Notes under the pieces: generated by a model
Told to the model about the DNA's origin: nothing
The model's input: the letters and a program-made list of their open reading frames with translations, nothing else
Databases searched by the model: none
Source: Ascochyta rabiei
Lineage: Eukaryota > Ascomycota > Dothideomycetes > Pleosporales > Didymellaceae
Direction: 5' to 3'
Assembly (NCBI RefSeq): GCF_004011695.2
Contig: NC_082424.1
Coordinates: forward strand, 496,001 to 560,000
Length of the DNA stretch: 64,000 nucleotides
Position numbers and translations under genes: made by a program
Part shown: piece by piece, positions 22,625-32,179 of the stretch
Position numbering within the stretch: position 1 is the first letter of the stretch
Layout of the letters: every line of letters begins with the position of its first letter

Positions 22625-24083
22625 AGGATACCCATATTTGGCGATTGCCTTCGTCGTTCAATTGAAAGCGTCCGAAAACCAAACATGAGTGCCTCCGAAT
22701 TCTGACTAGATTTTCTCGTGTGGCTGTGCTGATGATGATGATCGACTGACATTCTTTTGGGAAAGCTCGAGTGTGCACCGAGTCAATCTAACAATGCATT
22801 TTTTCTACCCACAATTTGTGTAGCCCTTGCACGTCCTCGAGAGCAGCCCCATATCTCCACTACCCAGGAATCTAATCTGCAGCTCGCAAAGCCTGTTTTG
22901 ACCAGTCACAGCACGAGGGGACATTCAGACCTCTGAGCCTTTCAACTTCGCAAACAGAGGGACGTCAATGCGAGGAGGTCACATAAATTCTCCTTCAGCA
23001 CCAGCTATTGGTGGGCGGCACCGCATCAATCAGAATACCTCAATCTTTTGTTTTGTTACAGGACCCTACTGTGGCGCATCGCATCGTCAATCACATCGTA
23101 ATCCATAGTGAAGAAGACAGCCTCCGTCTCCGTGTAGTTCTCCAGCGATCTTCGACAGGAAACGTTTTGTCGACATTTGGCCGCCAACGAAAAGGCCTGC
23201 ATTGAATTTGACGTCTCGACCGTTCATGCTCAGTGTTTGTACCGACATTGTGATAGCCCGATGTGATTCCTCAATGGATCGTGATTGGTGTTGGCGCCAA
23301 AAACAAGTAAAAGCGGTAGTATCACGGTCGTATCAAAAGTCGGCTATGTATTTCTTGACGATGGAACTTTCATGGTCGACCCCATTTCAAGCCATGCACG
23401 GAACAGAGTCAACCGTCAATACAAATGGTCGAATTGAGAGAACCACTTGCGTTCAGGCGGGAGTGGCAGCCGCCGATGGTGATTCGACGTCTGCAAAGTA
23501 GTTGCAAGTGGAGGTTGAAGGTGGTACTAGACTGACGCATTGCGGGGTGCGGCGGTGGGGTGTGTCCGCTGGACTTCTATCCTCCCCACTGGGATTTGAT
23601 AGCCGATATGCTCGGCAACTTGCCTATACATGGAACGAACGCGTAGGCTTCCAGCCATAGAGCATGAGATAGACCTCTTGGGGAATTCCGTCGATTGGTG
23701 AGTAGTTGGGACGCATGCTGGCCGTGCGGACTGCTGATTGGCTCTGCATTGTCAACCTCTGTCTGACTGTTGACATGCGCAAGCACACTCGTTGCTTAGC
23801 ATGCTTGCAGACATCGACAATCTTTCGAAATGCGTTGTAATAGGGGCGTGTCTGTTACTATTGGTCGTAATGTCGCAAGGTCGCGGAGTTATGACGTTCC
23901 AAGATGGATCCTCCGTGACGGACGGATCCGTGAATCGCCAACCGGCCGAAAGATCATCGACTCTCGAGACAAAGACTGACCAAAGAACCGACTTAGGTTT
24001 TGTAAGAACAGACCAACGCACGCTCAACCGCACTTGGACTCAGATAGCCTGTAGCCTGTTATCAAGCGCCCACTGCAGCCACA
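22625..24083. other. Intergenic, no gene recognised
   Basis: 1.46 kb with scattered short frames on both strands and no family or splice support. The last few hundred bases form the FMP52 promoter. Confidence 0.5.
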
Positions 24084-24821
24084 ATGGCGACAGCAGCACT
24101 TGCAGGAAGTACCGGCCTGGTGGTAAGTCGCGACACTACAAATGCATACGAACGTTCGTCATACTTACGATGACAGGGTTCCAACATCCTCAGCCAACTC
24201 CTCGCTCACTCCTCCTTCTCCTCCGTCTACGCATACGCGCGCCGCGACCTACCCAACCCGACCGCCACCAGCAAGCTCAACCCCCTCACATCGACTGACA
24301 CCTCGACATGGGTCAGCCTCTTCCCGCGCGAGTCGAAGCCCAAGATCTTTTTCTCGGGTCTGGGTACCACAAAGGCACAGGCAGGCAGCGTTGAAGCGCA
24401 GCGTAAGATCGACTACGACCTGAACCTCGACCTTGCGAAAGCCGCCAAGGAGGCCGGCGTAGACACATACGTGCTCATCAGCGCTGGGTCGGCGAACGCG
24501 CAGAGCAACTTTGCGTACGTGAAGATGAAGGGGCAGCTTGAGGATGATGTCAAGGCGCTGGGGTTCAAGCACACGGTCATTGTGCGCCCAGGGCTTATAC
24601 TGGGCGGACGAGATGACAGCCGGCCTGCAGAGTTTGCGGTACAGAGCGTGGCCAAGCTCTTCAGGAGCGTGACGCCTAAGCTAACAGATTTCTGGGCGCA
24701 GGATGCGGCAACTATCGCGAGGGCGGCGATCAACGCCGGGGTACAGTGTCTCGAGGGCAAGAGGCAGGAGGGGGAGTGGGTGCTGGGTCAAGCGGAGATC
24801 AACGCCCTGGGTAAGGCGTAA
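24084..24821 (+). CDS. FMP52: Mitochondrial outer-membrane-type NAD(P)-binding protein Fmp52
   Basis: Short-chain-dehydrogenase-like (atypical, HTATIP2-related) protein known from yeast mitochondria. Its substrate is not established. Exon 1 (24084-24122, 13 codons) ends in the nucleotide-binding loop A-G-S-T-G-L-V. A 54-bp intron (24123-24176) follows, and exon 2 (24177-24821) resumes with G-S-N-I-L-S. Total length is 227 residues, as for fungal Fmp52. The Rossmann glycine pattern G-S-T-G-L-V-G is split by the intron. I-F-F-S-G-L-G-T-T begins the second conserved block, L-I-S-A-G-S-A-N carries the serine, and Y-V-K-M-K-G-Q-L-E supplies the Tyr-x-x-x-Lys pair. V-R-P-G-L-I-L-G-G-R follows as in the family. 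Confidence 0.93.
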
Positions 24822-25760
24822 GAAACGTCAATGGCTGCACGATGAAGGAACGCTTTCAAATGTGCTTGTGAGGCTGTGTGTGGACTGTAGTGTCTGTCTT
24901 GTACTGTGCGATACCCTTCAATCGATCTCTCATATACTAGTACCGGGTGTAATGATCGAGTGTCCAGCCACCAGGTTCCTGGGAAGGCAGATGCGCGCTG
25001 TTGTGTACCCGTACCAGAAAACCACGTGGCTCGCGGCCAATGAGGCCAGTCCTTCTCAAACTGCTTGCAAAGGGAGCCAATGGAAGCGCATTCCTCTCTG
25101 TACATTTGCGCCGCGCGACCAACCACCTTGCCAAACACCATCAGTTCTACCATGTCGTGCTGCGCACAGTTCCAACTCCTTCAGACTCTCGAAACTCGCA
25201 CTCTACTCCCCAATCCTCCACTCGTCATCCCGTCACACCACCCATCTCACGCGATCTGCTCAAACAGGTAACAACGTAGGTGCTGACTCTGCCGTCGGTG
25301 GGTGCCGCTCGCTCCAGGCCGCAGCTCAGCCGAAGGATTTTGGTGCAATGATCACACCACAGTCTCGCGACACAAAGCCCACGCCACGCGACAAATGCCA
25401 GACAAGCTGATTTGTCTCGTCTGTGACTGGTCAGAGCTCTCTATTTCTGCTTGACATTCGCCGAGCTTGATGTGCGAGCCTCCCGAAATGGAAATCGATG
25501 TCGGCACGCCCCAGGGGGTTAAGCTCGTAGGCCGGCCTTGTAAGGCTGGCTGTTTTGCTCGGCAGCAGCCCGAGGCATTCCCGCGACGCCGCAGGCCGTG
25601 GGAGCTACAGGATCTCAGCTGATGCTGGTGGTGCCATCGAGCAGTTGACGCACAGCGGGAGAAGCAGGATGCGAAGCCATGGGGGAGTTGGGTTGTAGGA
25701 TTGATAAATACATCGCTTTCATCCGTTGAATAGAGAGCATCATCATCAGTCAGTCATACA

Positions 25761-25791
<31 letters not shown>

Positions 25792-25932
25792 TCTACACCT
25801 CCAGATAATAGACAAAAGTCAACGACATCGCTCTTTTCAACTCCACCATCCATCTCAGCCAACCAACCATCGAGCATTCGACTACTTTCGTCTCACATTC
25901 CCGTCCTCCGACTCTCCCAAACACCAAGCATT
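24822..25932. other. Intergenic, no gene recognised
   Basis: 1.1 kb with overlapping frames on both strands. It contains a CAACAG microsatellite near its right end, probably in the leader of the next gene. No gene supported. Confidence 0.5.
25761..25791. repeat. (CAACAG)n microsatellite
   Basis: About five tandem copies of the hexamer CAACAG, about 140 bp upstream of the ATG at 25933, likely in the 5' untranslated region. Confidence 0.85.
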
Positions 25933-26214
25933 ATGCCTTCAGCCACAGCAGCCCGCACCATGATCCGCTCCTGGGCCCGCCAGATGACCGAGCCCCACCC
26001 ATTCGCCCGCAACCCAGTAACGGCCAAGCCGTACCCAGCGCAGTACCGCGTCATGGGCAGGAAGCTCCTGAGAACATCTGCAGTGTACGATGCACCACCT
26101 CTGCGCCTCCACCCACCACACACGTGCTAACGTTCGGACAGTTTCTTCCCCTGGTACGCAACCGTGCTCGGCTGGCCCGTCGCCGCCGAGTGGGCCTTCA
26201 ACGGGCGCATGTGA
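25933..26214 (+). CDS. Small single-helix protein, possibly mitochondrial; unrecognised
   Basis: Exons 25933-26084 and 26142-26214, joined over a 57-bp intron with a GTGCTAACG branch site, encode 74 residues. The N-terminus is basic and hydroxylated (M-P-S-A-T-A-A-R-T-M-I-R), as in mitochondrial presequences. It is followed by H-P-F-A-R-N-P-V-T-A-K-P and M-G-R-K-L-L-R-T. The second exon encodes one hydrophobic helix, F-F-P-W-Y-A-T-V-L-G-W-P-V, ending F-N-G-R-M and TGA. Size and layout suit a small inner-membrane subunit of a respiratory complex, but I cannot name it. Directly after TGA the same frame stays open for 38 coding-like codons (see next entry). Confidence 0.6.
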
Positions 26215-26331
26215 CTTTTCCTCGCTGAGGGCGAGCGGTCCGTGCCTGTTGAGAGGAAGAGAGAGGTCATTCGCGACTTGCATGCCGCGGAGGTCAAGGA
26301 GCTGATACTCAATATGAGATGGGATGATTAG
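26215..26331 (+). other. In-frame coding-like extension after TGA
   Basis: After the TGA at 26212-26214 the same frame reads L-F-L-A-E-G-E-R-S-V-P, then E-V-I-R-D-L-H-A-A-E-V-K-E-L, and stops at TAG 26329-26331. Third positions are rich in G and C, as in the neighbouring genes, and the segment predicts a charged amphipathic helix. Explanations are stop-codon readthrough (context TGA CTT, close to the known fungal leaky TGA CTA), a recent nonsense change of a TGG, CGA or GGA codon, an unrecognised splice event, or chance. I do not call it as protein. Confidence 0.45.
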
Positions 26332-26872
26332 TTGCGTGGCATTGCATTGCATTGCATCTGCATAGCATGGAACGGCGTTGGGCGGCGTTTTGATTCCTGT
26401 AGATACCAGACAATATTATTTCCTTTGCCTTTTTGTCGGCTTTTGCTGGGTGTTGGTGTTCTTGTTGATATCTTCGCTGGGTGATTCGCTTTGAACGGCT
26501 CTTTGGTGGATGATGAATCGGCCCATGGTAGAGGGGTGAGTTGATTTGAGAGCTGATGAAGATGGCGGACTGGCCCAGCTTTGTCTTGTTGGAAGACGTA
26601 TTACATGGTCCAGTTTAGTGTCTTCCATGTCGTCGAATTGCAGGTAGCTTAGTATGATGCTCAAAATGACTTGCTCTGGAGGCTTCGACGTTGTTTACAA
26701 ACCACTTTTCGCGTTAGCATATTGAGTTCGAGATTGATAGCACCAGCATTAGCAGAGAATGTTCGCTTTGTATGTGGAGTTTCATTCAAATATCAAAACA
26801 CGCCCACCAAATGCATGCACCCTGTTGCTGTACGCCGGCTGGTCGTTGTGCCACACTTCTTTCCTTGCAGAC
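26332..26872. other. Intergenic between convergent genes
   Basis: 541 bp of 3' flank shared by the small gene (+) and the mitochondrial-type gene (-). A GCATT tetramer run lies at about 26338-26357. No gene seen. Confidence 0.5.
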
Positions 26873-27289
26873 CTAGTTGTGACTTCCTGAGCCACTTGAT
26901 CCACCACCCTGCTTGTTTGGGCTTCCCGCGCCGCTCGCCTTATTATTTGTTCCCTGGCTCGCACCGCCAATCTCAGGGTCGTTGGGCTGGCTGACTTCGG
27001 GGTTTCCGGGGCTCACGTTGAGCGAGTTGTCCTGGCCTCCGGCCTCTTTCTCAGCAGAGGCCTCAGCCGCCTCGGGAGTAGTCTGGTTGGGGTTGAAAGC
27101 AGCATCGGTGTGTGCTGCTGCATCGTCCGAGCCGGACTTGGAGTACTCGTTGGAGGTCGTCTTTATCGAGTCCTTGTCCTGCGTCTCCTTTTGCGCGAAC
27201 AGAGAGCGCGAGGTGCTCATGAAGCGGGGCGCAGTGAATTGGGTGCGGGCGACGCATGCCAGCGAGCGGGTGGGTTGGAGGCGGAACAT
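26873..27289 (-). CDS. Hypothetical mitochondrial-targeted, Ser/Gly/Asn-rich protein
   Basis: Single exon of 138 residues starting at the ATG at 27289; the open frame runs further upstream but without a better start. The N-terminus M-F-R-L-Q-P-T-R-S-L-A-C-V-A-R-T is a clear mitochondrial presequence, and R-F-M-S-T-S-R-S resembles a processing site. The rest is acidic, hydrophilic and disordered (repeated N-P, P-E, G-G-A-S), ending in a Gly/Ser-rich tail. This is like the small LEA/stress-type mitochondrial proteins common in Pezizomycotina (inference). It diverges from the MOSC-reductase gene. Confidence 0.65.
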   Translation of the reverse strand: MFRLQPTRSLACVARTQFTAPRFMSTSRSLFAQKETQDKDSIKTTSNEYSKSGSDDAAAHTDAAFNPNQTTPEAAEASAEKEAGGQDNSLNVSPGNPEVSQPNDPEIGGASQGTNNKASGAGSPNKQGGGSSGSGSHN

Positions 27290-28229
27290 GATGCTGGAGA
27301 TGTCTCGTCGTGTGTTGTGCAGGTAGGTAGAGCTGAACAGGTCAGCAGTAGGCCGGAAGTGTACGGGTTGAATTGCCGCACGTTTGATTGAAAATTCGTC
27401 GATTGGTGAGAACAACTGTGGTCTTGGTCGCAGCGAGAGTTGACGTCTATAAGCTTGTGTAGCTAAGCCCATGTTATCACGACCATGTGACGTCACAACA
27501 CCCATGCACGAACGTGACCCGCACACACATCAATTGGATAGCCTGTACGACAATACCTCTAAGGCGCTACGGGGACCACAACATACAAGTCTCGCACAAG
27601 CTGCACTGTCTTGACGCTGTGATCTATGGTTTGTGCAAATTCTCGGGGAGGAAGCTTCGTCTCCGAGTCCAGCTCGGACATGGCTTCGAGCATCGAGCTA
27701 CTCCAGGTTAGACCCCTCAAATTCCAGGCACCACCGCCGTCGCCAAACAAACCTCCTGTGCACGTGTCCAGACGAACTGAACATGGAAAAGCACAAATTT
27801 CTGCACTATAAATCTAACAATACAAGAAGCTGATTCCCAAGGGATGATCTCACAGAGCATATTTCCGGATCGCGTTGTTCTGGTTCTGGCCAGCTCGTAC
27901 ATACAGCCCTTCGTACACCGTGGCGGCCCCCTCGAGTTGTTTCAGTCTTCAACAATCGGTTCTCCTTGCACGTCTTGACAACCCTCGCGTTGTAGGCTAA
28001 GCCTGCCAGAACCCGGCCTATCAAGGGGACCCCATGGTAAGCCACTTCTTTCTCTGAAAACTTCAATCCAGTTTCAAGTGGATGTGCTCATACCGCTTCG
28101 CTTTACCAGGCTTCCCACAACAGACCGCTTTGCTTCTGGCTTTCGGGCGGGTCCGACCGGTGAGAAGCTCCCTCAGCTCCAACCCTTACAGCCACATCGA
28201 CCCGAATATCAACTCCAAGACACTCGGCT
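27290..28229. other. Divergent promoter region
   Basis: 940 bp between starts at 27289 (-) and 28230 (+). The short frames overlap on both strands. No gene supported. Confidence 0.5.
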
Positions 28230-29912
28230 ATGGCAATCTCCAGTTGGGTTCCACCTCCGCCCCCAGATCCGAACACGCTTCAGAATCCTCCGCCATTTGA
28301 GCCGTTCCCCCTTGTTCAGGTGCGCAATGGCAAGATCAAGAAGTCTCTCGGGAATGGCCGCATCGAAACCGCAATATTCAAGTCAGCCATTTCTGGTCCA
28401 GTCGAGATCACTGGGAACGGCATTGTGGGTGACGAGCACGCTTACGAAGCGCACCGCAGCCCAGATAAGGCACTTCTCCACTACTGCACCTCCCACTACG
28501 ATGATTGGAAACGCGAGATCCCTACTTCAGAGGCGCACTTCAAGCCTGGTGCTTTCGGGGAGAACATTTTCAGCACGCAAGTGAACGAGGGCAATGTGTG
28601 TATCGGAGACCGCATTGCCATTGGCGACATCATCGTCGAGGTCAGCGAGCCCCGAGCCCCCTGCTACAAGTTGAACCACCGGTTTGAGGTCAAGGACATG
28701 GCCCAGCGTACCCAGACGCTTTTCCGTACTGGATGGCTGTACCGCGTTGTCAAGCCAGGTACTATCGAGGCCGGCGACATGATACATCTACTCGAACGAC
28801 CGCACCCAGAGTGGACTGTGGCCAGAGTGATGTACTATCTATTCATCGAAACCGGGAACAAAGACAAGATGAAGGAGATGCTTGAGCTTCCACAACTTGG
28901 CGAAGACATCAAGGGCAAGTTCCGCACTCGATTGGCCAAGGGTGTCAGCGAGGACCAGGACGGTCGGATGTATGGAAGCGACGATGACAAGATGGATGCG
29001 TGGAATGAATGTCGCGTCGCGGAGAAGCGCAGGGAGACCAGCAAGATCACAGCAATCATACTCGAGACCATCGAGGACATCAAAGATCCGACTCCGATTG
29101 AGCCTGGCAGCCACGTTCGACTTAAGCTGGGCGGCAAGCTGGTTCGAGCATACTCGGTCATCAGCGGCACCACGAAACGCTTCGAACTCGGCATTGCCCT
29201 TGATGCCAACGGCCGAGGTGGCTCAAAGTACTTGCACGAGCAAGTTCAGATTGGAGATGTCATCACGGCGGGACGTATCACGCCCTCCTTCCCTCTAGCT
29301 CTCGACGCAGACAAGCACATCCTCATAGCCGGCGGCATCGGCATCACCGCCTTCCTTGCCGCTCTTGCGCACCTCCACAACACGAAGCAGGACTTCCAAC
29401 TCCATTACGCTGTGTCGACCGAAGTACCCTTCAAAGAGCTTCTCACGGCTTTCGGCCCCAACGCGACCGTCTACAACAGCGCAGAAGGTACACGCATGGA
29501 CCTGACGGACCTCCTCTCCCAGGCCGACAACCGCACGCACATCTACACTTGCGGTCCGGAGCGGCTCATGGACGCTGTATCCGCCGCCGCCAATCACCTC
29601 TCCATCCCAGAGTCGCTGGTGCACAAGGAGGCTTTCACAGTGACCACCTCCGGAGACCCTTTCACTGCTGAGCTTCAAAGCAGCAACAAGACCATCGAGG
29701 TTGGCGCTACGCAGACCCTGCTCGATGTGCTGAAGGAGGTTGGCATGGCTATCGACAGTTCATGTGAAGTGGGCAACTGTGGGACGTGCAGGGTCGACGT
29801 GCTGGATGGGAGGATCGAACACAAGGGAACAGGTCTGTTAGACGAAGAAAAGGATAAGAGCATGTTGGCGTGCGTCAGTCGGGGAGTGGGAAGGATAATA
29901 TTGGGTCTGTAG
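28230..29912 (+). CDS. MOSC domain - ferredoxin reductase - 2Fe-2S fusion protein
   Basis: Single exon, 560 residues. Residues about 30-185 form a MOSC domain of the YiiM type, with E-P-R-A-P-C-Y-K-L-N carrying the likely molybdenum-cofactor or sulfur-carrying Cys near 144. Helices follow (about 190-260). Next is a phthalate-dioxygenase-reductase-like flavin/NAD module: R-A-Y-S-V-I-S-G for the flavin near 304, I-A-G-G-I-G-I-T-A-F for the nucleotide near 366, Y-T-C-G-P-E-R-L-M-D at the end. The C-terminus is a plant-type ferredoxin with C-x4-C-x2-C (S-S-C-E-V-G-N-C-G-T-C) and a last Cys in L-A-C-V-S. By family logic it moves electrons from NAD(P)H through flavin and iron-sulfur to a molybdenum or oxygenase partner; the substrate is unknown. 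Confidence 0.9.
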   Translation: MAISSWVPPPPPDPNTLQNPPPFEPFPLVQVRNGKIKKSLGNGRIETAIFKSAISGPVEITGNGIVGDEHAYEAHRSPDKALLHYCTSHYDDWKREIPTSEAHFKPGAFGENIFSTQVNEGNVCIGDRIAIGDIIVEVSEPRAPCYKLNHRFEVKDMAQRTQTLFRTGWLYRVVKPGTIEAGDMIHLLERPHPEWTVARVMYYLFIETGNKDKMKEMLELPQLGEDIKGKFRTRLAKGVSEDQDGRMYGSDDDKMDAWNECRVAEKRRETSKITAIILETIEDIKDPTPIEPGSHVRLKLGGKLVRAYSVISGTTKRFELGIALDANGRGGSKYLHEQVQIGDVITAGRITPSFPLALDADKHILIAGGIGITAFLAALAHLHNTKQDFQLHYAVSTEVPFKELLTAFGPNATVYNSAEGTRMDLTDLLSQADNRTHIYTCGPERLMDAVSAAANHLSIPESLVHKEAFTVTTSGDPFTAELQSSNKTIEVGATQTLLDVLKEVGMAIDSSCEVGNCGTCRVDVLDGRIEHKGTGLLDEEKDKSMLACVSRGVGRIILGL

Positions 29913-30362
29913 GACGAGCATGGTCGGAATGATTTCAGACGCACTGTCACGGTAGAGGTACGGATATCTGGTATATCGGCACTGCCAAACATTCGACCGT
30001 GTGGATTTGATCCATTGTGCGAGTAGCTCCTTATGCAAGTAGTGTTGTATATCAGTTGTATCATCGCCTTCCGAGTCACAAGACATGATGCACAGTGAGT
30101 AAGTGAAGCAGGAACAAGTGGATCACCCTTCCCCAGGTCTACCTAGCCCAAAACAATCAAGGTCTCTTGGCGCGAACGTCACTTCCACACGATACACTAC
30201 ACGGATCCACCCAGAGCCTCACGCCTCCATTCGCCGCCCACCCGACGACCACCCCCCGTTCCACTTTCCGCCACTCTCCCAACCGCCACCGACATCGCGC
30301 TCCATCACTAGCCCCCCTCCAACCCGCGAGCTCACCCACCTGCCGCTCGAACAACGACAGCC
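29913..30362. other. Intergenic, SNARE promoter region
   Basis: 450 bp between tandem genes. Pyrimidine-rich sequence precedes the ATG at 30363, as in many fungal promoters. No gene seen. Confidence 0.5.
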
Positions 30363-30524
30363 ATGTCGGACGCGTACGAGCGCGAGCGGCAGAACAACTC
30401 GCGACTGGACGAGCTGTCCGCGAAGGTATCCGCGCTTCGCGGCGTGACCATTGACATTTACGATAACGCGCGGGACCAAGACGTCCTCGACTCAACGGTA
30501 CCGGCAGCTCCTCCCTCTCCTCCC

Positions 30525-30561
<37 letters not shown>

Positions 30562-30846
30562 ACGCCTTGAACCCAGCAGCCCCCCACCTACACATTCCCG
30601 GACTCGATGTCCTTAGCATCGCTTCTCCCCTGTACACATGCCGTGCTGCGAGTTTCTTGCTGGACACTCACCTGATGACACGGACAGAGCGATTCCTTCT
30701 CTGCCTTTTCGTCTTCCCTCAAAGGCTCTGCGTCGCGGCTGACGCGCATGGCGGCCTCGGGCAACAAGGTCGCGGTGCTGAAGCTGAGCGGGCTTCTCAT
30801 CGGCGCCGTGCTCGTGCTGTACTTTCTGTATCACCTGGCTTTCTAG
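30363..30846 (+). CDS. SFT1: Bet1/Sft1-type Qc-SNARE
   Basis: Exons 30363-30497 and 30688-30846 give 97 residues, the length of yeast Sft1, a Golgi SNARE for retrograde and intra-Golgi fusion. The N-terminus Y-E-R-E-R-Q-N-N-S-R-L-D-E-L leads directly into the SNARE heptads (L-S-A-K-V-S-A-L-R-G-V-T). These continue across the splice (V-L-D-S-T / S-D-S-F-S-A-F) to L-T-R-M-A. A C-terminal anchor follows: L-L-I-G-A-V-L-V-L-Y-F-L-Y-H-L. The intron is 190 bp, three to four times the local norm, and contains a CA repeat. Sft1 and Bet1 are hard to separate by eye; the short N-terminus favours Sft1. Confidence 0.85.
30527..30562. repeat. (CA)n microsatellite inside SNARE intron
   Basis: About 16 CA dinucleotides with one CATACA interruption, entirely inside the intron 30498-30687, which probably explains the unusual intron length. 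Confidence 0.9.
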
Positions 30847-31160
30847 ACGCTGGGGTGCTTTGGGGGGGGGACGGGGGACTGTGCCAGCCACGGGGGCCAG
30901 GGAAGGGGCGGCGGAACTGCAGAGAGGGGAAGAGGAGGAGGGGCTCTGCTTAGCGGCATTGTAGGCGTTGGGCACTTGGAAGATACGGCGTTTTTGCGCA
31001 TGGTCGCCAGCTTGGACACATGGGCATCTTGGGCTTCGGCGGGGTTTGGTTCTCATCCTTTTCATTTTCATCTCTGCACCTATACAGCGGCCCAGCTACT
31101 CCTTTCATGTACTTTGAATCGTTCGTCAATCTATGCGAATACTCCAAGATGCCACCCGAC
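30847..31160. other. Intergenic between convergent genes
   Basis: 3' flank of the SNARE gene, with a G8 run near 30863. It ends at the 56-bp minisatellite. No gene seen. Confidence 0.5.
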
Positions 31161-31390
31161 CCCGATCCACACCTGCTCTACTCCCAGACGTTGGAGAACA
31201 GGTCATCGTTTCCGCCCCCGATCCACACCTGCTCTACTCCCAGACGTTGGAGAACAGGTCATCGCTTCCGCCCCCGATCCACGCCTGCTCTACTCCCAGA
31301 CGTTGGAGAACAGGTCATCGTTTCCGCCCCCGATCCACGCCTGCTCTACTCCCAGACGTTGGAGAACAGGTCATCGCTTCCGCCCCCAAA
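31161..31390. repeat. 56-bp minisatellite built from the end of the ArfGAP coding sequence
   Basis: Four head-to-tail copies start at GATCCAC at 31164, 31220, 31276 and 31332 (exact 56-bp spacing). Differences are a few C/T or A/G changes. A fifth, partial copy runs into unique sequence near 31385. The rightmost full copy contains the true end of the ArfGAP gene on the minus strand (D-L-F-S-N-V-W-E, stop at 31346). The three others lie in its 3' flank and repeat the same codons and stop. Confidence 0.95.
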
Positions 31391-32142
31391 TCCTCCTGCA
31401 GGCTTGCTCGAGCTCGTCGCGGTGTTTGTCGTGGTTGTCGTTGTGGGCGCGGCGCTGCTCCAGCCGCCAAAGTCGTCGTCGCCGCCCCACCCAGGACTCT
31501 TGGCCGGCACGTGCGATGTGGTGGCAGCGGGTGCAGCGGGTGCAGCGGGCTGGCCGGGTGCGTTGGACGACCAGACGTCGTTGCTGCCCCACGCATCCAT
31601 GTTGCCGTAGTTCACAGCCGGCTGGCTGGGCTTCGGCGCTGCTGGTGCAGCAGGCTGAGACAGGTGGAAGGCAGAAGATGCGGGCGGTGGTGAGGAGACG
31701 GGCGAGAACGTTCGCTGCGGAGCGGACGCGGGCGCGGGCGCAGGCGCGGAAGGCATCGAGAGGTCGACGAGGTCGCCCATGCCAGAGGACGAGGCTGCGG
31801 GCTTGGAGGGTGCGGGCGTGTTGAACGACGAGTAGTTGGCGAGGCCGCTTGAGGGGCTTGTGGTGCGCTTCTGGACAGGGGGGGAGGTGGGCTTTGCGTC
31901 GAAGAAGTTGCCGCCGCCACCAAACATGTTCGAGGACGATGTGGACGCGGGCGGCCTTGTGCTGGAGAAGGCGTCGAGTCCGGAGAAGGGCGAGGGCTTG
32001 GGCGCCGGCGCGGCGTTGAAGGACAGGCTGCCAAAAGCGTCGTTGATGCCGCCAAAGGCTGACTGAGATGGAGGCGATGCAAGACCACCGAGCGACTCTT
32101 GCCGTGCGTGTTGCTGTTGCTGTTGCTGTTGCTGTTGATGTG

Positions 32143-32179
<37 letters not shown>

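Noticed and set aside
26211..26255. Possible 45-bp intron removing the TGA in the small mitochondrial-type gene
   Set aside because: It would keep frame, but donor GTGACT and acceptor TTGAGAG are weak, no branch site is seen, and it would delete sequence that itself looks coding.
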